From NCBI GenBank assembly GCA_964512645.1, contig CAZEJS010000016.1, positions 1 through 61,265 of the forward strand: DNA of 61,265 bases, read 5' to 3'. The DNA comes from CAZEJS01 sp964512645 (GTDB taxonomy: Bacteria; Actinomycetota; Geothermincolia; Fen-727; Anoxymicrobiaceae). Numbering within the stretch: the stretch's first letter is position 1; every line of letters begins with the position of its first letter. Both the position numbers and the translations under genes were made by a program. The notes beneath the pieces are model-generated. The model was not told the DNA's origin and made no database searches. It saw only the letters and a list, made by a program, of their open reading frames with translations. Shown here piece after piece: positions 52,148 through 59,394 of the stretch.

Positions 52148-55042
52148 TCAGTCGTCGTAGCCGCCGATGGTGCAGGAACCGCCCCAGCGCCCGTTGTTGT
52201 ACATGGCGCGTTCGACGATGACCTTCTTGCCGGTCGTCAGGCTCTCCACCATTATCGCGGCCGAAGCGTTGGCGTCGGCGCCGTACTTGTCGGCCATGTT
52301 GTAGGTCCTGCGGGAGTTCCCCGGTATCACGTCGGTGAAGACGACGCTCTCGGTGCCCCCGTTGCCGAGGTAGCTTATCCTCACCTTGACCTCGGCCTTG
52401 TTGGGGTTCTGCACCAGGGTGAACGTCTCCAGGCCCCCGTCGTCGGGGCTTGTCCCGCCGGCGGGCAGGAACCAGGTCGAGTGGGCCGCGTCGGTCCCTA
52501 TCGAGTCGTGGGTCGCCTGTCCGTTGACGTCCGGCGCCGCCCAGTACATCGAGCGCTCCGCCACTATCGGCTTGGTCGCCCTCACCAGGGTGGAGAGGTC
52601 CTTGTCCGGGTGGGCGTCGTTCACCCGCACCGTCTTGCGCGACTTCGCGGGCATCTTGAACGGCGCGTCCGCCACCGGTCCCTCGTTGGTCATGTAGGTC
52701 ATGGTGACGTCCACCGCGGTGTCGTTGGGGTTCTCCACCAGCACGTAGGTGGTGAATCCCCAGGCGGTGGTGCCCTCGGCGAGGTAGAACTCACTGGCGG
52801 CCCGGGTGACGCCTACCGAGTCGTGCCCCTCCCGGCGGGGGTTCTCGTAGGACTCCCCCTCCGGCCAGAACGTGTACATGGCTCGCTCGGGGATGACCCC
52901 GATGTTGCTGGTCACCTGTATCGACGCGTCGGCGCCGCCGATCTCCTCTTCCATGTTGTACGTCGCGCGCGAGTGCGCGGGGACGATGTGGTTGATGACC
53001 TTGGGGCCTACCCCCTCGATCATGTAGGTGACGTCGCAGGACGCCTCCACCTCGTTGGGGTTCTGTATCAGCAGCCAGGTCTGGAAGCCCCAGTTGGACG
53101 AGCCCTCGGGCAGGTACCAGTTGGTCGAGGGGGCCGTCACGCCTATGGAGTTATGGGTGCCGATGGCGTTCCCCGCTCCCGACTGCCACACCATCCCCCT
53201 GTCGACCGCGATTGTCTTGCCCTGCAGGCACTCCACCCTGGTGGAGAAGTCGGCCTGGCCGACCGTCTCCTCCGGCGCGACGCTCACCTGGCTCTTCTTG
53301 GGAAGCCCCACCGTCAGTTCCTTTGTCTTGCCGCCGGTCAGCATGTAGGTGACCCTGGCGTTGAGGTCGGCGTCGTTGGGGTTCTGGATTTGGATGTAGG
53401 ATCGGAAGCCCCAGGCGGTCGAGCCCTCGGGCAGGTACCACGTTGAGTACTGGTCGCTGAACGTCGCCTCAATCAGGTGGTTGGCCTTGACGTTTCGGAA
53501 CGTGTAGCCGTCCACCGCCCCGAGGTGCAACCCGTCGACAGCCACGTCCACGACGTGGTAGCCCTTGTCCGGGGTGATCGTCAAAGCGCAGTCGTCGCCG
53601 TCGAGGACCTTCACCGGCCCCGCGGGGGTTATCTTCCCGTGGGGGCCCGCCTTGGTCTGGATGAACCAGGTCGCCCTGACGTTGAAGCCGCCGACCAGGT
53701 GGTTGGGGATCTCATCTTTATCGGGTGTGGGCCCCGGCGTGATCACGTTCACGTTGCGCGGCCCCGGGGCGGCGTTCTGCGCGATGGTGATGTTCGCGGT
53801 GGCGCTGGTCGGGCTCTGTACGCTGGTCGAGTTCACGGTGATGCCGGCGCCGGAGAACGTCGCGGCGCTGTCTCCGTCCACGAAGTGGGTCCCCTTGCCG
53901 GTGATGGTGACGTTGTGGGTCTCGCCCTGGGCCCCCCAGCCGGGGGTGCAGGAGGCGATGCTCATGCTCGACCCCCTGTAGACGAAGTTCCTCTTGCTGC
54001 CCCCGGTCAGGAAGTAGACGTGGTCGTTGTCGGGGGAAGCCGCGGCCTTTGCCTTGTCGAGGTTGGCGACCGGCGAGGGCAGCACGTTCTTTCCCCAGGC
54101 GCTCCCGTTCCAGGTCAGCACTTCGGAATCCGCGCCGCCGACCCAGACGTTGTTCATGTCGGTGGCGGTGATGGCCTCGAGGTCCTTGGTCCCGGCGGGG
54201 GTCGCCCGCTTCTTCCAGGTCGTCCCCCCGTTGGTGGTGTAGAGCACGGTCCCGTTGCGCCCGCACGCCCAGGCGCGGTTGTCGTCCAGCGCCTTGACGT
54301 CGTAGAGGCGGTTGCCGGCGTCGGTGTGCTGAAGCCGCCAGTCGTTGGGGCCGAGGCGCTTGTATATCTTGCCGTCGTCAGAGGTGTTCTCGTAGCCGAC
54401 CGCCCAGACGGAGCTCCCCGCCGCGGAGAGCCTCTTGATGGGGGAGCCGTTGGTCGTCGGGTCGACAAAATCATCTATCCACGCCGTGCCGCCGACGCCG
54501 CTGTTGTAGGCGCCGCCGTTCGACCAGAGTATCACGCCCCTGTTTGTTGCATCGTTGCCGCATACCCACGCCTGGGTGGCGCTGAGCGCCGTCGCCCCGT
54601 TGAGCTGGTAGGCGGTCCCGCCGTTGTTCTGCCGGTCCCAGGTGCCCGCCCCGGGGTTCCAGCAGTAGATGGCGCTTAGGTTGTCGCCCGTGCCTGTCGT
54701 GTCCCCCCCGGACACCCAGACGTGGTCGTTGTCCAGGGCGAACATGCCGCTCAGGTACGCCCCGGCAACCGTTTGCTCGTTCCAGGCGGGGACCGCCGCC
54801 GAGGCGTTGGCGGTGCTGAATATCACGGTGCCTCCATTGGCCGGCTTATTGCTGGCCACGCCCCAGACGTGGTCGGCGTCGCTGACGGTCATGGCGTTGC
54901 CGTTGCCCGCGGTCTGGTTGTCGCGGATGTTCAGCCACGTGTAGGCGCTGCCCGCCGTCGCCGCGCCCAGGGTCAGCAGAAGCAGCAGGAGCGCGAGGCC
55001 CCCCACCGCCAGCCAGCCCTTCCTTCTGCCGATCGCACGCAT
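52148..55042 (-). CDS. Large secreted surface protein: beta-propeller, IPT-like and B-repeat domains plus four YLPEG repeats
   Basis: 964 residues. A signal peptide is followed by a propeller of BNR-like blades (NAMTVSDADHVWGVAS, DNDHVWVSGG, TNGGTTWKKRA) to about residue 335, an IPT/TIG-like Ig domain (GWGAQGETHNVTITGKGTHF), an InlB-type B repeat (PDKGYHVVDVAVDG) and four C-terminal repeats opening WYLPEG, WYLPEG, FYLAEG and WFLPAG. It lacks the sulfite-oxidase-like domains of its neighbours but shares their repeat module. ATG 55042 has GGAGGAG upstream, just after a terminator hairpin and a Moco-riboswitch-like RNA. The role is presumably surface binding. Confidence 0.88.
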   Translation of the reverse strand: MRAIGRRKGWLAVGGLALLLLLLTLGAATAGSAYTWLNIRDNQTAGNGNAMTVSDADHVWGVASNKPANGGTVIFSTANASAAVPAWNEQTVAGAYLSGMFALDNDHVWVSGGDTTGTGDNLSAIYCWNPGAGTWDRQNNGGTAYQLNGATALSATQAWVCGNDATNRGVILWSNGGAYNSGVGGTAWIDDFVDPTTNGSPIKRLSAAGSSVWAVGYENTSDDGKIYKRLGPNDWRLQHTDAGNRLYDVKALDDNRAWACGRNGTVLYTTNGGTTWKKRATPAGTKDLEAITATDMNNVWVGGADSEVLTWNGSAWGKNVLPSPVANLDKAKAAASPDNDHVYFLTGGSKRNFVYRGSSMSIASCTPGWGAQGETHNVTITGKGTHFVDGDSAATFSGAGITVNSTSVQSPTSATANITIAQNAAPGPRNVNVITPGPTPDKDEIPNHLVGGFNVRATWFIQTKAGPHGKITPAGPVKVLDGDDCALTITPDKGYHVVDVAVDGLHLGAVDGYTFRNVKANHLIEATFSDQYSTWYLPEGSTAWGFRSYIQIQNPNDADLNARVTYMLTGGKTKELTVGLPKKSQVSVAPEETVGQADFSTRVECLQGKTIAVDRGMVWQSGAGNAIGTHNSIGVTAPSTNWYLPEGSSNWGFQTWLLIQNPNEVEASCDVTYMIEGVGPKVINHIVPAHSRATYNMEEEIGGADASIQVTSNIGVIPERAMYTFWPEGESYENPRREGHDSVGVTRAASEFYLAEGTTAWGFTTYVLVENPNDTAVDVTMTYMTNEGPVADAPFKMPAKSRKTVRVNDAHPDKDLSTLVRATKPIVAERSMYWAAPDVNGQATHDSIGTDAAHSTWFLPAGGTSPDDGGLETFTLVQNPNKAEVKVRISYLGNGGTESVVFTDVIPGNSRRTYNMADKYGADANASAAIMVESLTTGKKVIVERAMYNNGRWGGSCTIGGYDD

Positions 55043-55072
55043 AGCTCTCCTCCCCTTTTCGTCCGGGAAACG

Positions 55073-55102
55073 ACAAAACCGCCCCCCGCGCAAGGGAGGC
55101 GG
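55073..55102 (-). terminator. Terminator of the second Moco-riboswitch-like leader
   Basis: On the minus strand CCGCCTCCC (55102-55094) pairs with GGGGGGCGG (55087-55079), 9 bp with one wobble, followed by TTTT. It lies between the RNA element at 55158-55259 and the ATG at 55042, as expected for attenuation. Confidence 0.75.
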
Positions 55103-55157
55103 CCCTTTGGCGAACGGCGCCCGGTCGACGCGGCGCCGCGCGAGCCCTGACCCTCGA

Positions 55158-55259
55158 GGTCTTCCTTTCCAAGCGCGGGAGGCGCCGCCGTTTCCAGCGA
55201 CACCCTGTCGGCAGGCTCCCCTGGCCTCGCGGGCTTTAGGACGGCCTGCTCGGAAAACC
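55158..55259 (-). promoter_or_regulatory. Moco/Tuco-riboswitch-like element 2
   Basis: The same architecture as element 1: outer stem GGTTTTCC/GGAAGACC, P2 GCAGGC/GCCTGC (6 bp, where element 1 has GCAG/CTGC), CCGACAGGG, a third hairpin GTCGCT/GGCGGC and the core GCCTCCCG-CGCTT-GGAAAGG. It controls the propeller gene and probably the co-transcribed gene at 49704-52052. Confidence 0.82.
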
Positions 55260-55271
55260 GTTACGGCGATG

Positions 55272-55300
55272 AAGCTAACACCCCCGCCACCGGTTGTCAA
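55272..55300 (-). promoter_or_regulatory. Promoter of riboswitch-like element 2
   Basis: On the minus strand a consensus TTGACA (55300-55295), a 17-base spacer and TAGCTT (55277-55272). Transcription would start near 55265, just ahead of the RNA element. Confidence 0.78.
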
Positions 55301-55398
55301 ACCGCCCGAGAGAGGGGCGAAACCGCGGCGGGCGCCCCCGGCACCGGCGCTTCCGACATCCCGGCGGGTCGATACCCGGGCGCCCTCCGCCGCCCGGC

Positions 55399-55427
55399 TT
55401 GACAGGCGCTGCCCTCCCGCTTAGCGT
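55399..55427 (+). promoter_or_regulatory. Promoter of riboswitch-like element 3
   Basis: TTGACA (55399-55404), a 17-base spacer and TAGCGT (55422-55427). Transcription would begin near 55434, ahead of the RNA element on the plus strand. It is back to back with the promoter of element 2. Confidence 0.75.
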
Positions 55428-55443
55428 ATGGGGAGCCAGACGG

Positions 55444-55543
55444 GCTCTCCGAGTCTTCCGGCCCTAAAGCGCCGGCCACGGGTCGAAGACCGATAGGGCC
55501 GGGCGGGAAACCGCCCGAGCCTCCCGCGCTCGGAAAGGAGGGC
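55444..55543 (+). promoter_or_regulatory. Moco/Tuco-riboswitch-like element 3 (translation-type platform)
   Basis: Plus-strand copy with different but compensating stems: outer stem GCTCTCC/GGAGGGC, P2 GTCTTC/GAAGAC with inner CCGGC/GCCGG, CCGATAGGG, a perfect 7-bp hairpin capped by GAAA (CGGGCGG/CCGCCCG) and the core GCCTCCCG-CGCTC-GGAAAGG. The 3' strand of the outer stem is the ribosome site itself (AAAGGAGGG, 55534-55542), 7 bases before ATG 55550. Folding should therefore hide the ribosome site. Confidence 0.82.
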
Positions 55544-55549
55544 AGGGTG

Positions 55550-57118
55550 ATGTTTCGTTTCCGCCCGCTGCTGATTGCTTCCATAGCGCTCCTGGTCGCC
55601 GCGGCCGTGCTGCTGGGCCTGTCCCTGGGGCTCAAGTCCGACAGCGTCACGCTAACCGCGTCCGCGGTACGCGCCATGCCGAAGGCCGGCGGCGCCTACA
55701 GGAGCATCAACAACTGGGAGACCATCAAGACGTTCAAGTTCGACGGCGTGGAGCTCACCGAGCTGCTCGCCCGGTGCGGGGTGACCGACCGTTCGGCCAC
55801 GGTGAAGGTGATCGCCCCCGACGGCTACTTCTGGCCGAAGGTCGGCACCACCATGACCGTGGGGGAACTGGGGCGCAGGAGCCCCGACGGCCTGGTCCCC
55901 ATCATCGCTTACGCCGAGGGCGGGAAGGACCTCGACCCCGAGCCGGACGGCACCGGCCCCCTGCGCTACGTGGCGCCCCAGTACAAGCGGACCGACGTCA
56001 ACAAGCCGTCGTGGGTATCCAACCTGCGCCTCGTAGAGGTCGGGCCGCTGCCGAAAGGGTACAAAGCGCCCCGGGCGAAGAAGGTGCCTCCGGACCGGCT
56101 CCGGGTCTACGGCAACCTGAGCGCCCCCGGCCCCGTACCGCTGTGGCTTCCCCTGGCGCTGGGGGGCCTGGGCATCGCGCTGCTGGCGGCGTCCCTGGCG
56201 GCCGGGAAACGGGCGGGCGGCAAAGGATCCGGCGCCGGGGGACGGCCGGGCTCCGCGAGCGGGGCGGGCTCGAAGGCCCTGGCGCTGCTGCTGGTGTGCC
56301 TCTGCGCGCTCGGCGGCGCGTGCCTGGCGCCCGGCGGCGCCCGGGCGGCGACCAGCGTCACTTTCACCATGGCCCAGCTCAAGGCTATGCCGGCGTTCTC
56401 CGGGCACTACACGTTCCTGAAGCAGCTCGAGCCATACACTTACTACGAGGAGGACTACAAGGGCGTGGCGCTCTCGACGATACTGGACGAAGCGCTCCGG
56501 GTTGACCCCGGGGCCACGGGCCTGCTCTTCAAGGCCCGCGACGGGTACTCCGCGACCGTCACCCTCGAAGAGGCGAGGGCGACGTTCCCCAACGGCCTGA
56601 AGGCGATAGTCGCCTACGAGAAAGGCGGGGGCAAGTCGCTGGCCTCGGACGAGGGCCCGTTGAGGCTGATCGTCCCCCAGCACCACCCGGGCAGGCGCGA
56701 CGCCGGCGGGGACGCCAACACCCCCCGCTGCGTGAGGATGCTCTCCACCATGGAGGTGTCACCGGTCCCCGGGGGAGTGCAGGCCCCGTCCCCGTCCTCG
56801 GTGGCAAAGGGCTCGCTGGCGGTCTTCGGATCCGTCTCCCCCGCTCCGGCTCCGGCGCCCTCACCTTCGCCCTCACCTTCGCCCGCGCCTTCGCCGGCGC
56901 CGGCGCCCCGGCAGGATACCACGGCCCCCGGGCCGGGCCAGCCCGAGGCCGCACCGGGCTCACCGGGGAGCTGGGACCACCGGGCGGTGGTGGCGCTGTT
57001 CGGTGGAAGCCGGGGGTTCGGGACCGCCCTCTCCGGCGCGACGCTCTCGATGTTCCTGCCCCGGGGGGCGGGGGTAGCGCTTCGCCGGGCGTTCTTCGTA
57101 GTGGGGTCGGGACGATGA
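55550..57118 (+). CDS. Membrane protein with two sulfite-oxidase-like domains
   Basis: 522 residues. An N-terminal membrane helix (about 5-25) is followed by a first sulfite-oxidase-like domain (about 35-185: AVRAMPKAGG, FKFDGVELTELLA, VIAPDGYFW, GPLRYVAPQ). At the position of the molybdenum-ligand Cys (RCVEAW in YedY, as I recall) this protein has RSINNW. Two hydrophobic stretches (about 198-218 and 243-260) lead to a second such domain (about 270-410), then a proline/serine-rich linker and a C-terminal hydrophobic tail. ATG 55550 is preferred to GTG 55547. It is first in an operon of three overlapping genes under RNA element 3. Confidence 0.85.
   Translation: MFRFRPLLIASIALLVAAAVLLGLSLGLKSDSVTLTASAVRAMPKAGGAYRSINNWETIKTFKFDGVELTELLARCGVTDRSATVKVIAPDGYFWPKVGTTMTVGELGRRSPDGLVPIIAYAEGGKDLDPEPDGTGPLRYVAPQYKRTDVNKPSWVSNLRLVEVGPLPKGYKAPRAKKVPPDRLRVYGNLSAPGPVPLWLPLALGGLGIALLAASLAAGKRAGGKGSGAGGRPGSASGAGSKALALLLVCLCALGGACLAPGGARAATSVTFTMAQLKAMPAFSGHYTFLKQLEPYTYYEEDYKGVALSTILDEALRVDPGATGLLFKARDGYSATVTLEEARATFPNGLKAIVAYEKGGGKSLASDEGPLRLIVPQHHPGRRDAGGDANTPRCVRMLSTMEVSPVPGGVQAPSPSSVAKGSLAVFGSVSPAPAPAPSPSPSPSPAPSPAPAPRQDTTAPGPGQPEAAPGSPGSWDHRAVVALFGGSRGFGTALSGATLSMFLPRGAGVALRRAFFVVGSGR
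56838..56920 (+). repeat. Low-complexity Pro/Ser/Ala codon repeat
   Basis: Tandem CCx-GCx and TCx-CCx codons (repeated CCCTCACCTTCG units) encode a PAPSPSP-type linker inside the membrane protein, between its second domain and the hydrophobic tail. Such linkers span the cell wall. The repeat is prone to length change. Confidence 0.75.
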
Positions 57119-57633
57119 GTGCCCGGCGCTTTTTCACGGCGCTGCTCCTGCTTGCCCTGTGCGCCTGCCTGGCGGCGGGGTGCGTCGGCGGGTCCGACAA
57201 GGCCCTGCTGGAGAGCGAGAAGAAGCTCGCGGGCATGTACCGGGCCTGCAAGACGATAGAGCTCATCGACGGGGACGTGAAGAAGACCGTATCCACGGAC
57301 GGCCTGCCCGCTCTCGGCACCATCAGGACGACCGCGGTGCTGAAGCGCTCCAACGGCATGACACACACCGACGAGTGGGAGGGCACCCCGCTGGGTTCGG
57401 TGCTTGACGCCAACGGGATAACCCGGCCGTTCAAGGAACTGCGCATGGAGGCGTGGGACGGGTACGTCGGCCGCGTCCCCTACGAGGTGGCGGTGGAACC
57501 CCGGACCATGCTCGCCTCCAGGACCAACGGCAGGAGGATACCCCGGGAGGACGGCCCGGTGAGGCTGGTGGTCCCCAGCCAGGACGGCTTCTTCTGGATA
57601 CGCATGATAACCAGGATAGAGGTCCTCAGGTGA
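57115..57633 (+). CDS. Lipoprotein with one sulfite-oxidase-like domain
   Basis: 172 residues. The signal peptide ends in the lipobox CLAAGC (lipidated Cys near residue 23). The mature part is a single shortened version of the domain in the preceding gene: DEWEGTPLGSVLDANG, RMEAWDGYVGRVPYE, REDGPVRLVVPSQDGFFWIRMITRIEVL. It has no candidate molybdenum-ligand Cys. ATG overlaps the upstream stop by 4 bases (ATGA) and its own stop overlaps the tungstate-binding gene (GTGA), so the three genes are tightly coupled. It is likely an outer-face binding protein; the ligand is unknown. Confidence 0.85.
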   Translation: MSARRFFTALLLLALCACLAAGCVGGSDKALLESEKKLAGMYRACKTIELIDGDVKKTVSTDGLPALGTIRTTAVLKRSNGMTHTDEWEGTPLGSVLDANGITRPFKELRMEAWDGYVGRVPYEVAVEPRTMLASRTNGRRIPREDGPVRLVVPSQDGFFWIRMITRIEVLR

Positions 57634-58478
57634 GCCGGACGACCCTCCGCTCGACCGCCCCGGCCCTTGCCCTGTGCCTGCTGCTCCTGCTGGTGCTCGC
57701 GGCTGGGTGCGGCGGCGGCCGGGGCTCCGCCCGCCGGAGCCCGGTGCTTCTGGCCACCACCACCAGCACCGAGGACTCGGGGATACTGGAGGAGTTCGTG
57801 AAGCGCTTCGAGGCCCGGGACCCCCGGTTCGAGGTCAAGTCGGTGGCGGTGGGGAGCGGCGCGGCCCTCTTCATGGGCCGGAACGGGGACGCGGACATCC
57901 TCATCACCCACGAGCCGGTGGCGGAGAAGGAGTTCGTGGAGAGGGGCGACGCCGAGAGGACCTTCAAGCTGATGCACAACGACTTCATCGTGGTGGGCCC
58001 GCCGTCGGACCCCGCGCGGGTGAAGGGGATGAAAGACGGCGCCGAGGCGGTCAAGGCGATCGCCGGCGCCGGTGCGACGTTCGTCTCCAGGGGTGACGCC
58101 TCGGGCACCAACGCGATGGAGATGAGCCTGTGGGGCAAAGCGGGTGTGGACCCCTCGGGGCAGGACTGGTACCAGTTGTCCGGCCAGAGCATGGGCGCGA
58201 CCCTGCGGATAGCCAACGAGAAGAACGCCTACACGCTGACCGACCGGGCGACGTTCATCGTGATGTCGCCTTACCTGAAACTGAAGAAACTGGTGGAGGG
58301 CGACCCGACGATGAAGAACCAGTACACCGTAACCATCGTCAACCACCGGAAGTTCCCCCGGGTCAACAACCGGGGCGCCCGGGCCTTCGCCCGGTTCCTC
58401 GTTCAACCGGACACCCGCAACCTCATCAGGGATTTCGGCCTGTCCCGCTACAAGCAGCACCTCTTCTACCTCGACTGA
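57630..58478 (+). CDS. tupA: Tungstate/molybdate-binding lipoprotein (TupA-like)
   Basis: 282 residues. A lipobox LAAGC near residue 30 is followed by the TupA signature TTTSTEDSGILEEF, then AVGSGAALFMGRNGDADILITHEP, a GDASGTNAMEM segment (the RGDxSGT-type anion loop) and YTLTDRATFIV. These match ABC-importer binding proteins for tungstate. The permease and ATPase genes (tupB, tupC) are not in the window. GTG 57630 overlaps the upstream stop (GTGA) with GAGG 7 bases before. It is the last gene of the operon under RNA element 3, which links the RNA's likely ligand to metal supply. Its 3' end overlaps the convergent hydrolase by 13 bases. Confidence 0.92.
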   Translation: MSRTTLRSTAPALALCLLLLLVLAAGCGGGRGSARRSPVLLATTTSTEDSGILEEFVKRFEARDPRFEVKSVAVGSGAALFMGRNGDADILITHEPVAEKEFVERGDAERTFKLMHNDFIVVGPPSDPARVKGMKDGAEAVKAIAGAGATFVSRGDASGTNAMEMSLWGKAGVDPSGQDWYQLSGQSMGATLRIANEKNAYTLTDRATFIVMSPYLKLKKLVEGDPTMKNQYTVTIVNHRKFPRVNNRGARAFARFLVQPDTRNLIRDFGLSRYKQHLFYLD

Positions 58479-59368
58479 GAGGGGTCGTTCGCCTTACGCT
58501 CTCTCGCGGCCCGGCGGCTTCCCGCGGGCGCGCGGGACGAGAAGCGGGCCGCGGGCCCTAAGGGGTTCCTGTCCAGGAAGTCGGAGATGGCGCGGTTCAC
58601 GACCTCCGGCTTCTCGAAGAGGGCCATGTGGCCCGCGCCGCGGACGGTGAGCATCGCCGAGTTGGGGAGGCCCCTGGCCATCCTCCTGGCGTGCCGGACG
58701 TCGGCCAGCAGGTCCCCGGTGCCGACGATTACGAGCGCCGGGGCGGTTATCTCCCCCAGCCGGGAAGTGACGTCGAACCTGCGGGCCCTGTCGAGGGTCC
58801 GGACCATCGGCCGGTTGGAGCCGGAGCTGCATACCTTCGCGGTAAGGACCCGGGGGGCCGGCCCGGCGAGGGGGTGCGTGGCCGCCGCGCCCGCGACCAG
58901 CGCCTTGGCGGTCTTGAACCCGGTGTTCCACACCAGCGCCCCGAGGCTCCCCAGCGCCACCGCCCCCAGCGCGCCCAGTCGCTGGAAAAGGAAGCCGGAG
59001 AGGTGCGAGGTCGTGTCCAGCAGGACCAGCCCGGCGACCGCGTCCGGGTAATGCAGCCCCAGGTACAGCGCCACCATCCCCCCGAGGCTGTGGCCGGCGA
59101 ACACCGCCCTGGAGATTCCCAGCTCCTCCAGCAGCGCCACGGTTATCTCCCCGAAACGCTCCACCGAGTAGTCCCCGTCCCCGGAGTCCCCCGACTGCCC
59201 GTGGCCGGGGAAGTCCAGGCTGACGCAGGTGAAGCGTTTGGAGAACTCCGCTACCTGGTTGAAGTAGAACTCCCTGGACCCGGTCCAGCAGTGCAGTAGG
59301 ACCAGCGGCGGGCCCTGCCCCGCGACCTCGTAGGAGATACTGGTCCCTTCGATGTTCGCAACAGGCAT
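58466..59368 (-). CDS. Alpha/beta-hydrolase fold protein
   Basis: 300 residues. The nucleophile elbow is AGHSLGG near residue 95, the oxyanion region LLHCWTG near 27, the acid probably in GTGDLLAD near 220 and the His in GAGHMALF near 248, so the Ser-Asp-His triad is complete. The DFPGHGQS segment and overall length fit the proline iminopeptidase/haloperoxidase/esterase group. The last 35 residues are basic and Ser/Arg-rich. ATG 59368 has GGAGAAG upstream. It lies 26 bases after the alpha-galactosidase gene on the same strand, so co-transcription is likely. Confidence 0.9.
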   Translation of the reverse strand: MPVANIEGTSISYEVAGQGPPLVLLHCWTGSREFYFNQVAEFSKRFTCVSLDFPGHGQSGDSGDGDYSVERFGEITVALLEELGISRAVFAGHSLGGMVALYLGLHYPDAVAGLVLLDTTSHLSGFLFQRLGALGAVALGSLGALVWNTGFKTAKALVAGAAATHPLAGPAPRVLTAKVCSSGSNRPMVRTLDRARRFDVTSRLGEITAPALVIVGTGDLLADVRHARRMARGLPNSAMLTVRGAGHMALFEKPEVVNRAISDFLDRNPLGPAARFSSRAPAGSRRAARERKANDPSQSR

Positions 59369-59394
59369 CGCTTCTTCTCCCCTCTGTCGGCGCC

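Noticed and set aside
55405..55421. CTGCCCTCC upstream of RNA element 3 pairing perfectly with the ribosome site (GGAGGGCAG)
   Set aside because: It lies in the promoter spacer, before the predicted transcription start, so it should not be in the mRNA.
56838..56920. CRISPR-like or tandem-repeat array
   Set aside because: It is an in-frame Pro/Ser-rich coding repeat without spacers.
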